Positions 1 through 9,112 of a DNA stretch of 64,000 nt are shown in pieces (the first letter of the stretch is position 1; each line of letters starts with the position of its first letter). Made by a program: the position numbers and the translations under genes. The stretch covers positions 115,767 through 179,766 of the forward strand of contig NZ_LNYR01000031.1 in the NCBI RefSeq assembly GCF_001467955.1, written 5' to 3'. The notes under the pieces are model-generated. The model did not search any database, was not told the origin of the DNA, and saw nothing but the letters and a program-made list of their open reading frames with translations. The stretch is from Legionella quateirensis (lineage in GTDB: Bacteria; Pseudomonadota; Gammaproteobacteria; Legionellales; Legionellaceae).

Positions 1-2
1 CT

Positions 3-1400
3 ATTTTTGTTCATGTAGCTACATTTACAGAGGCACCATTGTTGGCAATTACTGCGAATCAATTAATGAGTAAAAATGAATTTATCATTTTTGTTTTATT
101 GGATAATAATGAGAATTTAAAAGCAAGAATTAAATCATTTATTAAAAATGTTGATGTTCAGTTTATATATTTGAACAGTGATAATGATCAGGATACAGAA
201 ATTAAAATAGATGAAGTTCAGTTTAAAAAAATTGAAAATAAATACAGTAAATATGATTTGGATCTTAATACTCTAAGAGCATTATATCTTATTCAACTTC
301 AGGAAATTGCGCGCGCCAAAAAAATCCTAAAACTCCATAAGCCTAAATTATTAATTGTTGCCGAAGACGGTATATCAGCAAATACTCCTTTAATAAAAAC
401 AGTACTTTCTGAAAGTATACCCGTATTGGATATACCCTATGGTTATGGGAGTTATCTTGATTTGGAAAATGCTTTGGCACAAAAAAATCAAAATGAAGAA
501 TTATATAATTCAAAAAGTGGCGCTGGGTTGGCTGTCAAAGAGTTTTTTCCTCAATGGATAAAGAAAGGAACATTTGAAGGAGCTATTTTATTAAATCCCT
601 ATTTTATATTAGCACGTGAAGAACTGGGGATCTCGGTACATAATCCCTGGACAGTACACGGTGGCTCAGCATCCAGGCTCGCGGCTGAAAGTAAGGCTAT
701 GTATGCTCATTATCTGAGAGAAGGGATCCCCTCTGAGAAAATTGTACTTACTGGAACACCTTATTGTGATTACATTAGAGCGTCTATTAATAGTAACAAA
801 AGTATTCAGAATCATTCTGCTAATACCCTTGTAGTAAAGGATAAGCAACGATCTATTCTTGTATGTTGGCCACCTAGCTATCATTCTGAGAGAGCACAAT
901 TATGTGAGTTTGATAATTATCAAGATTTGACAGCAAGTGTTTTAAATTTTCTGGCTCAACTTAAAAATGTAAAAGTTACTTTAAGCCTACATCCTGCAGT
1001 TCAACCAGAATTTAAAGAGTTTGTAGCAGGTTTTAACCTGAATATCAGTGAATCCTATGTTCTTGATGAAATCACTCAACATGACATTTATATCAGTTGT
1101 TTTTCCAGCACGATACGTTGGGCTATTGCTCTTGGTAAACCTGTTGTAAATTATGATTTTTATAAATTTGGTATTAATGAATATAAGGATGTACCCTCTG
1201 TATTAAATGTTACAGCTCAAAATGATTTTGAAAAATTAGTAAGTCGATTGGTTGAAGATAACCAATTTTATGAAGAGACTTGTTTGAATCAGAAAAAAAT
1301 CGCCTCCGATTGGGGAATTCTAGATGGATCAAATATCGAGCGAATATATGGATTAATTAATCAGTTGTCAGCTGAACAGGGTGCTGTTGTTTCTTTTTAA
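3..1400 (+). CDS. Putative surface-polysaccharide glycosyltransferase-like protein, 5' end cut by window
   Basis: The reading frame is open to the left edge (residues before the first TTG at 39 read I-F-V-H-V-A-T-F), so the true start lies outside the window. The visible part is about 465 residues, soluble, with no signal peptide. Near residues 350-370 it has the S-C-F-S-S-T ... G-K-P-V-V-N-Y pattern typical of the C-terminal nucleotide-sugar domain of GT-B-fold enzymes and 2-epimerase-like polysaccharide proteins. It faces the minus-strand polysaccharide cluster, separated by about 220 bp. I infer a role in LPS or capsule assembly. No donor or acceptor can be named, and a CDP-polyol-transferase-like or NeuC-like function is possible. 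Confidence 0.6.
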   Translation: MFVHVATFTEAPLLAITANQLMSKNEFIIFVLLDNNENLKARIKSFIKNVDVQFIYLNSDNDQDTEIKIDEVQFKKIENKYSKYDLDLNTLRALYLIQLQEIARAKKILKLHKPKLLIVAEDGISANTPLIKTVLSESIPVLDIPYGYGSYLDLENALAQKNQNEELYNSKSGAGLAVKEFFPQWIKKGTFEGAILLNPYFILAREELGISVHNPWTVHGGSASRLAAESKAMYAHYLREGIPSEKIVLTGTPYCDYIRASINSNKSIQNHSANTLVVKDKQRSILVCWPPSYHSERAQLCEFDNYQDLTASVLNFLAQLKNVKVTLSLHPAVQPEFKEFVAGFNLNISESYVLDEITQHDIYISCFSSTIRWAIALGKPVVNYDFYKFGINEYKDVPSVLNVTAQNDFEKLVSRLVEDNQFYEETCLNQKKIASDWGILDGSNIERIYGLINQLSAEQGAVVSF

Positions 1401-1624
1401 TTGAAAGTGAGTTAATCAACTTCTTGGAATTCATATAAAATTTTCAAGATTAAAGAGTGTGTGTAACTAACTGGAGGCATTTCGCTTCACATAAGCGTTT
1501 GAAGATAATTATCAACAGGTTTTTATATTATAAAAGTTTTTAATTATAAAAATGTAGATCATTGAATCACTTCTCAATAAGACTCTATAAGATAGAATAT
1601 AAAGGCTTATTGAGAGATAAAAAT

Positions 1625-2431
1625 TTACCAGCAGGTAAACCCACCATCCACTATGATGTTTTGGCCAGTGACATAGGTTGAAGCATCAGATGCTAAAAAT
1701 AGAAGTGCACCCAATAATTCATCAAACTTACCCATACGTCCTAAAGGAACTTTGCGAGAATAATTATTCACAAAAGTGTTGTTTTGTCCGCTTTCTATTC
1801 CGCCAGGGGTCAGTGTATTGACTCTGATATTATGTTTTGCCCAGTAGGTGGCAAGATACTTGGTTAAACTGAGAACCGCGCCTTTAGATGCGGAATAAAC
1901 GGCAGGGGTATTAATTTCTACTCCCAGGAATTCTGAGCCGGCATAGATACTTTGATCGGGTGCTACAACTCCGTAGATGGAACTTGTTTGTATGATGCTG
2001 CCACCTGTATTTTGTTGAATCATTTCCTTACCAACAGCCTGAGCAACTAAAAACATTCCATCCAGGTTAACGGACATGACTTGACGCCATGTTTCCAGCT
2101 CATATTCTTCAAATGAAGTAAAAAACTTTTTTAAGTCATTGGTTTTGGTGGCCGCATTATTTAAAAGTACATCAATAGAACCAAATTTATTTTTAACTGT
2201 TTGAACCATATGCTCGATATTGGTTTTGTCCGTTACATCGCAGCGTAAAGGAAGCAATTCAGCGGCAGGGTTATCTTCTAATATGGCAAAGCATGCTTGT
2301 TCTGCTTTATCGTAGGATACATCAACTACAGCAACGCGAGCTCCGCTCAATGATAATGCTCTGCAGAAACCTTGACCAAGAATCCCCGCACCACCAGTTA
2401 CAATTGCGGTTTTATTACTGAGACTAAACAC
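1625..2431 (-). CDS. Short-chain dehydrogenase/reductase (SDR) of the polysaccharide locus
   Basis: 268 residues starting at a GTG. Classical SDR features are visible: the Rossmann glycine motif T-G-G-A-G-I-L-G at 12-19, N-N-A-A at 91-94, catalytic Ser near 150, Tyr179 and Lys183 (Y-S-A-S-K), and a C-terminal V-D-G-G. The enzyme should be an NAD(P)-dependent sugar or polyol oxidoreductase in the cytoplasm. It is the last gene of a tight minus-strand set (cytidylyltransferase, SDR, Gfo/Idh, SDR), 15 bp after the Gfo/Idh gene. Its catalytic region resembles that of the SDR at 3349-4173, including a shared Y-G-x-V-A-P-D segment, so the two are probably paralogues. PtmA-type proteins of flagellar nonulosonic-acid loci are a possible relative. 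The substrate is unknown. Confidence 0.85.
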   Translation of the reverse strand: MFSLSNKTAIVTGGAGILGQGFCRALSLSGARVAVVDVSYDKAEQACFAILEDNPAAELLPLRCDVTDKTNIEHMVQTVKNKFGSIDVLLNNAATKTNDLKKFFTSFEEYELETWRQVMSVNLDGMFLVAQAVGKEMIQQNTGGSIIQTSSIYGVVAPDQSIYAGSEFLGVEINTPAVYSASKGAVLSLTKYLATYWAKHNIRVNTLTPGGIESGQNNTFVNNYSRKVPLGRMGKFDELLGALLFLASDASTYVTGQNIIVDGGFTCW

Positions 2432-2446
2432 AGAGCACTCCTTAAA

Positions 2447-3349
2447 TTAATTAAAAGTAATTGTCTCCATTGGATTAAGCAATTTTGCCCTTCTAATTAA
2501 ATTCATGTTATTAATAGTTTCATCAGGTGAAATAACGGGCGATTTGTTTTTAACCATATTAATCATCTCGCCTATTGTTCTTTTAAATGCAGAAAAATTA
2601 TCATATAAATCATAATGAAAATGATTTTTAGTGCCGTAAAACGAAAGATGCAGCGTTTTGCTGACTGAACCTAAACAGGACAGATTAAATCGAATATCGT
2701 TTTCTATCTCAATGCTATAGGCTTCAAACGAAGAGGGGAGACGGATTATCGATTTAACCTTTTTGAAGCCCAGACCATTGATAGCATCCAGCAGGTGAAT
2801 GCCATACTTTTCGAGACTATTTAAAATAACACCCTCAATTAATTTAAGCTCACCTATCTCCGAACTGTTATTTCTTATTGAATCCAGTTCCTTGGCATAA
2901 CGCATTCCAGATGTACTCATCAAAAGACCATTATTCAGATATTTTTCAAAGTATTTTAACTCATCTTCATCCAGTGTTAATGGCTTATCAACAAAGACAG
3001 GCGTTCCGTGTTCCAGGAACGGTTTGGCCATTGGAAAATGACTGTGGTAATCGTCTCTTGCAATAAATACGAGATCAACCTTGCCCAACATATCGGTGTA
3101 CTGTTCTACAGCGTTAGGTATTTTACTTGCTGCGCATAAACGGTTAGTCAGATTGATGTCCTGAGTCCAGGCATGGCTTACTTCAACATCATGAAAATCA
3201 AAGGCATCGCGCGGTTGTTTTTCAAGATAGTCAAGAATGACCTTCCAGCCTGCATTCACAAACTCTTCTGGTTCGTAACCATTAATAATGGCTGAAAATG
3301 AGAATGGATGGCCATTTCCTTCGCTGTAACCCAGTATTCCAGCCTTCAT
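2447..3349 (-). CDS. Gfo/Idh/MocA-family oxidoreductase
   Basis: 300 residues from an ATG whose A is shared with the TAA stop of the upstream SDR (T-A-A-T-G), so the two are translationally coupled; this is why I chose it over an upstream alternative five codons earlier. The N-terminal Rossmann start is M-K-A-G-I-L-G-Y, with an atypical glycine loop (Y-S-E-G-N-G). The D-K-P-L motif at 121-124 matches the E/D-K-P signature of Gfo/Idh sugar dehydrogenases. It should oxidise or reduce a nucleotide-linked or free sugar together with the flanking SDRs. The exact substrate cannot be told from sequence. Confidence 0.75.
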   Translation of the reverse strand: MKAGILGYSEGNGHPFSFSAIINGYEPEEFVNAGWKVILDYLEKQPRDAFDFHDVEVSHAWTQDINLTNRLCAASKIPNAVEQYTDMLGKVDLVFIARDDYHSHFPMAKPFLEHGTPVFVDKPLTLDEDELKYFEKYLNNGLLMSTSGMRYAKELDSIRNNSSEIGELKLIEGVILNSLEKYGIHLLDAINGLGFKKVKSIIRLPSSFEAYSIEIENDIRFNLSCLGSVSKTLHLSFYGTKNHFHYDLYDNFSAFKRTIGEMINMVKNKSPVISPDETINNMNLIRRAKLLNPMETITFN

Positions 3350-4173
3350 TACCAGACTCCCCATCCGCCATCAACACAGATATTTTGACCTGTAATATAG
3401 GCTCCGGCATCAGAACATAACAATGCGGCTGCTCCTTTTAATTCATGAGGTGTTCCGATTCGATTTAATGGGTTTTTTCCGCATAAGCGTTGAATAAAAT
3501 CCGGATTTTCCTTTTGAGTACTTTCAAACGGGAATGGTCCTGGACTAATGGCATTTACGCGAATACCATCTTGCGATAAAAAGCTTGCCAGATACTTTGT
3601 TAACTGGATTAAACCAGCCTTAGCTGCTCCATAACTTGGAGGATTTGCAAATCGTTCATTGTCGTATAGGCGATAATCGGGTGCAACATGACCGTACATA
3701 GAAGCAATATTAAGAATTGTTCCTTTACGTTTCTTCAATAAGGGATGAAATCGTTTAATCGTTCTGAAAACACCATTTAAACAGACTTCAATATCCTTAT
3801 TCCAATCTTCATCTGATATGGATTCAAATGTGTTTTTGCGACCAGACCATCCGCAGTTGACCAATATGTCGAGACCTTGTGGTGCCACTTCAGTAACAGA
3901 ATGTAAACATAAATCTATAGATTCAGGATTGGAAATATCTATCGCTAAAGCAGTGAAGTTGTTGTCTGGAAATTGGTGCTTTATGGTATCAACAAAGCTT
4001 TGACATTTATTAATGTCTCGACTCGCAATGATAAGATTTGCTCCAAGTTCAGCTAATGCATAAGATAATTCACTCCCTAACAAACCTGCTCCACCTATCA
4101 CCAGGGCGGTTTTATTTTTTAAGGAGAAAAGCTCAGATAACCTCGGCGCTGTTTCTGGTTTCGAATAAGACAT
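3349..4173 (-). CDS. SDR-family oxidoreductase (second copy in cluster)
   Basis: 274 residues from the ATG at 4173, which has a G-G-T-G-G Shine-Dalgarno-like element just upstream and overlaps the cytidylyltransferase gene by 41 bp. The nucleotide-binding motif G-G-A-G-L-L-G is at 27-33 and the catalytic Ser158, Tyr181, Lys185 are all present. The usual N-N-A-G motif is degenerate here (V-N-C-G-W). The C-terminus is V-D-G-G-W-G-V-W, echoing the other SDR in the operon. It probably acts on the same sugar pathway as its neighbours. A substrate cannot be assigned. Confidence 0.85.
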   Translation of the reverse strand: MSYSKPETAPRLSELFSLKNKTALVIGGAGLLGSELSYALAELGANLIIASRDINKCQSFVDTIKHQFPDNNFTALAIDISNPESIDLCLHSVTEVAPQGLDILVNCGWSGRKNTFESISDEDWNKDIEVCLNGVFRTIKRFHPLLKKRKGTILNIASMYGHVAPDYRLYDNERFANPPSYGAAKAGLIQLTKYLASFLSQDGIRVNAISPGPFPFESTQKENPDFIQRLCGKNPLNRIGTPHELKGAAALLCSDAGAYITGQNICVDGGWGVW

Positions 4174-4852
4174 TTGCAACCACCAAATCTTTTTTAGTAT
4201 CAATATCAATTACAGAACTTCCATCTAGAATTTCTGCGCCCATTTTTCCAAAAAGCACGTTTGGTCCTTCTTCGGGGAAAGTTTTCAGATTAAAAGCATA
4301 AACCACTCCATTTAATTGATATGCTCGGGGTAGTTTTTGTCTGGGTAACCAGGGGATTGCTCCTTTTATAAAGGGCTCGGGTTGACCTTCTTCAATTGAC
4401 CAGGTTCGATGAGGATTAATTTCAGCTTCATTAAATGTAGCGATTGAATCAAGATTTTCATTAACAAGCCTGTACAGGCATTTCTGAATGATCTCGGCTG
4501 TTCTGAAAGGAGATGTTGCTTCCAACAAAACCAGATAATCTGGAAGATTATTTTCAGCAGCCAGTACGGTGCGGCAGTATCTGATCGCATCAGCCACAAT
4601 TGCTGTATCTGTTGCCAGATAGTCGGGTCTGTTTTGTATGGTAGCTCCATAAGATCGTGCTGATTTGGCAATATCCTGATTATCAGTTGAAACAATGATC
4701 TGATCGATTTCTGGAACTTGAGAAGCGGCTTCGATTGGCCATGCAAGCAACGGTTTTTCACCTAAGAGGGCAAGGTTTTTATTAATAATTGATTTGCTTC
4801 CACCACGAAGGGGTATAAAGGCAAAAATCCGTTTATTTTTTATCATTATCAA
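4133..4852 (-). CDS. Acylneuraminate cytidylyltransferase-like enzyme (NeuA/PtmB type)
   Basis: About 239 residues, starting at a TTG or at the ATG two codons later. The N-terminus reads I-P-L-R-G-G-S-K-S-I-I-N-K-N, the CTP-binding signature of CMP-sialic acid, CMP-legionaminic acid and CMP-KDO synthetases; further family pieces are I-V-S-T-D-N-Q and R-P-D-Y-L-A-T-D. Such enzymes activate a nonulosonic acid as the CMP-sugar for glycosyltransferases. It is the first gene of the four-gene minus-strand operon. Legionella LPS is known for legionaminic acid, so this is the likely product class, but two SDRs and a Gfo/Idh enzyme downstream suggest a modified derivative. Confidence 0.82.
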   Translation of the reverse strand: MIMIKNKRIFAFIPLRGGSKSIINKNLALLGEKPLLAWPIEAASQVPEIDQIIVSTDNQDIAKSARSYGATIQNRPDYLATDTAIVADAIRYCRTVLAAENNLPDYLVLLEATSPFRTAEIIQKCLYRLVNENLDSIATFNEAEINPHRTWSIEEGQPEPFIKGAIPWLPRQKLPRAYQLNGVVYAFNLKTFPEEGPNVLFGKMGAEILDGSSVIDIDTKKDLVVANVLFETRNSAEVI

Positions 4853-5098
4853 TTCATTAATTAAAAGCTATTTCGCCGAATTATAATGCTGGAGGTTATA
4901 TAAAGCAATAATAAGAACTTTAAATAATAGGGGGTTAGATGAAGCACTCATTATGGCGATTTTGCAATTAGTGATTGATCTTAAAATATTAATTGTTCCA
5001 TGATTTTAGAGAGTAGTTGACATGTGACCTCACTGCACACATACCATTCCTGAATTCGAACCGTTATCATCTGAGACAGTCCGGAGAATAATGAATTC

Positions 5099-6013
5099 TC
5101 AACTTACCCGATTTAAAATCCCGAAAATTTTTTTCCAGGATTTCTTAACAAGCACAATGCTACCCAAGAGTAGCAAACGACTGATTATTCCTGTTCTGAC
5201 TACCAGGGTTGTTACACGAGATGAATTCCTTTTAAAAAATTTATTATGATATCGCCACATGCCTCTGGCTTTATATCCAAGTACTTTTAGCGGAATCTGA
5301 CGAGTACTGAAACTTTTAATATGCATCACGATGATCCTGGGATTAAATATAATTTTCCAGTTTCCAGCCAGGAATCTATAGAACCAATCATAATCCTCGC
5401 AATAAAGAAAATAATTATCATCCAATAGCCCGACTTGTTCGATTGCTTCTTTGCGTACGAACATGCAGGAACCAGAAATTAATTCCACTTCAATAGGTTG
5501 ATTGGGAAGTTGTTTATCGGATAAAAGATAGCCTGAACATTTAGGGTTGTCCGGGAACAGTTTTGCTAATTTGAACATTTGATTAAATACTCGGGATGGG
5601 GTGGGGGTTAATCCACGGCATCCAGCTTGCTCTGTTCCATCTGTATTGGTAACCAGACAGCCAACCATGCCAGCATCTGGAAATTCATTCATTGTATTAA
5701 TCAACTGTTCTATAGTGTTTGTTTCAATAAAACAATCCGGGTTTAGATAAAGAATATATGGGGTGGTTATATCCGCATAAACTGCATTATTTCCTGCTGA
5801 AAAACCGCGATTGGCGTTGTTTCTATGAATAGTAACATCTGCATTGGATTTGAAGGCGGTTTCGACCAAATGCAGACTGTTATCGGTGGATGCGTTATCC
5901 GATATTATAATTCGTGTTGGAACTGTGCTGGCAAGTACCTGATTGATGCAGTTTACCAGCATTTCGCCTGAGTTATAGTTTACGATGACTACAGTGACTG
6001 AATAGTTTACCAT
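5099..6013 (-). CDS. GT2-family glycosyltransferase
   Basis: 304 residues. GT-A fold signatures are clear: an opening T-V-V-I-V-N-Y-N-S, then S-D-N-A-S-T-D-N-S, a Y-L-N-P-D-C element at the metal-binding position, and an acidic E-D-Y-D-W-F segment near 206 that supplies the catalytic base in rhamnosyltransferase-like (WbbL-type) enzymes. A hydrophobic stretch near the C-terminus may associate it with the inner membrane. Its ATG lies 7 bp inside the end of the upstream GT2 gene, so they are co-translated. It should add one sugar to the LPS repeat or core; donor and linkage are unknown. Confidence 0.88.
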   Translation of the reverse strand: MVNYSVTVVIVNYNSGEMLVNCINQVLASTVPTRIIISDNASTDNSLHLVETAFKSNADVTIHRNNANRGFSAGNNAVYADITTPYILYLNPDCFIETNTIEQLINTMNEFPDAGMVGCLVTNTDGTEQAGCRGLTPTPSRVFNQMFKLAKLFPDNPKCSGYLLSDKQLPNQPIEVELISGSCMFVRKEAIEQVGLLDDNYFLYCEDYDWFYRFLAGNWKIIFNPRIIVMHIKSFSTRQIPLKVLGYKARGMWRYHNKFFKRNSSRVTTLVVRTGIISRLLLLGSIVLVKKSWKKIFGILNRVS

Positions 6014-6996
6014 GGTAACCCTTTATGGAGGATTTTAAAAATTTGGAAGGCAGTAATAACTCGTGTTTTCTGCACTATTTTGCGTTGTTTCCAAATACGT
6101 TGTAGACCTTTTAATGCATCAAATTTGGATTTCAATATGGTAGTGGTTTGTCCTCTTTTTATAAACAGTAAAACCGTGGCAATATTTAATAACAGATGTA
6201 GGGGAAAAAAGAGAACAAGCAAGCCTGTTGGCATGTTCTTAAAGTAAGTCCATACCAGATTCCGATGACCGTGATAGGTATAGAAATCGCTGTGTCTTTT
6301 GGTGGTTGCAGAGCCGGTATGCTCTGCGATGGAGGTAGGAACATACCCCCCTTTATAACCAGCCAGCCATAATCTAAAGGCTAGATCAATGTCTTCATAG
6401 TAGCAAAAATAATGTTCATCAAAGCCTTGAACCTTTATAAACGCATCCCGTCTGTATAGTGCGGCTGCCGCACAGGGAGAGAAAATGTCTTCTACATTTT
6501 GAGAAGCTCGATTTAGAGGTTTTCTATGATGATTCCTCCATGCTTTGCCACTGATATGATAGATGTCACCGGTACCATCAAGTAAGTGTGGTTCTCGTTC
6601 GCAGATGAGTTTGGAACCCAGGAAGGCATATTGTGGGCATTCTTCTATGGTTGTTACCATCTCTGCTAACCATTCTTTATAAGGATAGGCATCTGGGTTT
6701 AACAGGGCAATCCAATTCACTTCTGGATCAAGATATTCAGCTGCCTTATTATTTCCGGCAGCAAAACCAAGATTGGTTGGACTTTTTATGAGCTTTAAAG
6801 GCAGGCTCAATTGATGAATTTCTTCGGGTATTTCTTCAGTGCTGGCATTATCAAAAACAATGACTTGGTGAGGTTTATATAATTGAATGGCTAAAGCATG
6901 AAGCGCCTTCAAAAGATAGGATGATGAATTGAAATTCACTATAATGACACCGATGATAATTGGCGCCTCAATTTTTTTATCAGATGGGTAATTCAT
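6007..6996 (-). CDS. GT2-family glycosyltransferase
   Basis: About 329 residues from the ATG at 6996, chosen over a longer start because it gives a short 17-bp overlap with the upstream gene. It shows I-I-V-N-F-N-S-S, V-F-D-N-A-S-T-E-E, L-L-N-P-D-A and Y-Y-E-D-I-D-L-A-F, the standard landmarks of WbbL-like GT2 transferases, followed by a C-terminal hydrophobic segment (L-L-V-L-F-F-P-L-H-L-L-L). It probably works consecutively with the next GT2 enzyme on a lipid-linked glycan at the inner membrane. The sugar specificity is not deducible. Confidence 0.88.
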   Translation of the reverse strand: MNYPSDKKIEAPIIIGVIIVNFNSSSYLLKALHALAIQLYKPHQVIVFDNASTEEIPEEIHQLSLPLKLIKSPTNLGFAAGNNKAAEYLDPEVNWIALLNPDAYPYKEWLAEMVTTIEECPQYAFLGSKLICEREPHLLDGTGDIYHISGKAWRNHHRKPLNRASQNVEDIFSPCAAAALYRRDAFIKVQGFDEHYFCYYEDIDLAFRLWLAGYKGGYVPTSIAEHTGSATTKRHSDFYTYHGHRNLVWTYFKNMPTGLLVLFFPLHLLLNIATVLLFIKRGQTTTILKSKFDALKGLQRIWKQRKIVQKTRVITAFQIFKILHKGLPW

Positions 6997-8149
6997 GTTC
7001 CTGGGTCCAATGTTGTAAGGCATCAATCATCTTCAGGTATAAATTATTGCTCTCGATAAACCAGCTCATTTTTTCAATTGAGAAATACGTGTTAATAAGT
7101 TCCTGGGTTAGAACGTGAGTTACTTTTTTATCATAAATATAGGGTAGAGATATGGATGAGTACGATACGGAAAGTACTTCACAACCCTGTACTAGACTTT
7201 CAGCCAGTTCAATTGGTAAATGATAAAAGTCTTTATCAATTATTTGAATCGAATAATGTTCATTCAATGCCGCAATGATTTGTTTGAACAATTCAGGATT
7301 ATGAGCTGGATGGGGTTTAATGATAATGACACTGTCTTTTTGAGCATGTGTTTTAAGTATCTCTTGATAAAGGGCGATTTCATGTTCCAAAGTGGTTAGT
7401 TTAGATTCTGTAAAATTGCTGAACATTAATAAATAACAGGGTTTATCGCTGTTGCTAATAACATCGTGCATGTGGGTTTTAAACTGAGGAATGGTTGCCG
7501 CGAGCTCTTCCACACAATGTTTTAAATCCTTCTGATTGATAATAGAAAGTTTACATTGGGTTAAGAAATCTTTTCCAGGATCACAAGGTATGGCTAAAAT
7601 AGCTTCCTGTGGCATTAATTGATTTGTTTTAGCGGGGTATAAAAATTTTCTTTTAATCCTTGCGAAAATATTATGCACTATTATTTTATTCTTGTTTTTG
7701 ATGCGGTACATCAGTTGAGTAAAGTAATTTTGTGTGTAGACCAAACCGAGCGCGTCTCCATAACAAATTCTTTTGGCATAAGGAAATGCATGCATCAGAG
7801 TCTGGTTCCAAAAATCACTACTGATGTCGTGAGAAAAAAAGAATTCATCAATCGTGTATTTTTTTAATTTGCTGAATAAAAACCGGGATCTAAGCCGCAC
7901 GGGTAAGTACGTCATCAATTTTGGATATTTGAACAAGGAATAACCATTAATCAGTATGACATTGGTTTCATTGCTCATCAGAGATTGAATATGAGCGCAT
8001 TTTAATGTGTTAAATGGAATATGCGGTTTAGTTAAAATTACCAGCGGTTTCTCAGCGAACTTCTTATGAATTCGGGCATATTTTAAAGCAGCATAGGCCG
8101 GAATCAATTGATTGATGTGGTCTATGCTGATCAAAGAAACGTTGTTCAC
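6980..8149 (-). CDS. Polysialyltransferase-like glycosyltransferase (putative nonulosonic-acid transferase)
   Basis: 389 residues from a GTG that overlaps the stop of the upstream gene by 4 bp (G-T-G-A). There is no signal peptide. Y-G-D-A-L-G at 130-135 resembles the acidic D/E-D/E-G block, K-P-H-P at 278-281 the HP motif, and S-Y-S-S at 329-332 the S-S motif of bacterial sialyltransferases and polysialyltransferases. Because a CMP-nonulosonate synthetase lies nearby, I infer transfer of legionaminic acid or a relative onto the glycan. These short motifs are suggestive, not proof; another GT-B transferase is possible. Confidence 0.6.
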   Translation of the reverse strand: MNNVSLISIDHINQLIPAYAALKYARIHKKFAEKPLVILTKPHIPFNTLKCAHIQSLMSNETNVILINGYSLFKYPKLMTYLPVRLRSRFLFSKLKKYTIDEFFFSHDISSDFWNQTLMHAFPYAKRICYGDALGLVYTQNYFTQLMYRIKNKNKIIVHNIFARIKRKFLYPAKTNQLMPQEAILAIPCDPGKDFLTQCKLSIINQKDLKHCVEELAATIPQFKTHMHDVISNSDKPCYLLMFSNFTESKLTTLEHEIALYQEILKTHAQKDSVIIIKPHPAHNPELFKQIIAALNEHYSIQIIDKDFYHLPIELAESLVQGCEVLSVSYSSISLPYIYDKKVTHVLTQELINTYFSIEKMSWFIESNNLYLKMIDALQHWTQEHELPI

Positions 8150-9093
8150 AGAGTACTCGGGGTGTTGATTTGTTCATACCAGTCAAGCATGCTGACTTGC
8201 TCTTCAATACTGGGTAAAAGACTTGGATTATTAATAAACGCTTGTGTTTGTTTATAAAGTCCTGGTTTAAAATCAAAGTCCAGAGCATCGTCCAGAATAA
8301 CTTCCTCCAGGGCAACACTGCCTAATTTTTGGATTTGCAGCTTTTCCACTGGTTTAAAGTAAAGTCGGTGTTGGCGGGTTAAAAACTCCAAAGCCCAACG
8401 ACCAGGAGCTTGCCAATTGGCCTGATAGGAAAAAAGCGCGCCTTGTTCTGAAATCCCTGAACCGGCATAAATAGCCGCTCTGGGATGCCAGCTGAGAGCA
8501 CCAGCTGTATGTGCATTTAATACTCGAGGGGCTCCACCAAGATGAAATGCCAGATCAATGACATGTGATGAGTTGGCTAAAAACCAGTTTTCTTTAACGC
8601 CTTCTTCTTTTTCGATATTGGCGATAACATGTCCCCATTCAGTGAATTCAAAATTAAACGACAATAATCCTCCATCCTCGGCAATAATTGACTTGGCTTT
8701 TTCTACGGAAGCGTAAAATCTACGATTATAGCCCACCAGAACCTGTGCATTATTGAGCTTGGCGGATTGCGCGACGTTTCGAATGTCTTCAGCATCAATG
8801 CCTCCAGGCTTTTCAACCAGGATGGTAGTTATACCTGCATTCATTGTCGCCCGGGCAGCTTCACCCAATCGTTTTTCACCTACTGCAATGATGGCATGTG
8901 AAAAAGAGTGTTTATTTGTCGCGAAATACTGTTCGTAACCACCGGAGATTGCTTTAATCCCCGTGGTGTTATGAAAAGTATTGGTGGATTGTTCACTTCT
9001 GCCAATCACTGTAAAGGGTATTTGCATGGCTTGCAGTACTTTGCTGTATTCGCATGCCATTGGCCCTGAACCTAAAATTACAACATTGATCAT
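8146..9093 (-). CDS. Gfo/Idh/MocA-family oxidoreductase
   Basis: 315 residues. The N-terminal Rossmann motif is V-I-L-G-S-G-P-M-A and the family E-K-P-G-G motif is at 94-98, followed by G-Y-N-R-R-F at 121-126. These are standard for NAD(P)-dependent sugar oxidoreductases. It lies between another Gfo/Idh gene (20 bp upstream) and the polysialyltransferase-like gene, which it overlaps by 4 bp. It may make or modify the sugar that its neighbour transfers. The low similarity to the Gfo/Idh protein at 9113 argues against a simple recent duplication. Confidence 0.8.
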   Translation of the reverse strand: MINVVILGSGPMACEYSKVLQAMQIPFTVIGRSEQSTNTFHNTTGIKAISGGYEQYFATNKHSFSHAIIAVGEKRLGEAARATMNAGITTILVEKPGGIDAEDIRNVAQSAKLNNAQVLVGYNRRFYASVEKAKSIIAEDGGLLSFNFEFTEWGHVIANIEKEEGVKENWFLANSSHVIDLAFHLGGAPRVLNAHTAGALSWHPRAAIYAGSGISEQGALFSYQANWQAPGRWALEFLTRQHRLYFKPVEKLQIQKLGSVALEEVILDDALDFDFKPGLYKQTQAFINNPSLLPSIEEQVSMLDWYEQINTPSTL

Positions 9094-9112
9094 TATTAAT
9101 TCCTAGACTGAT

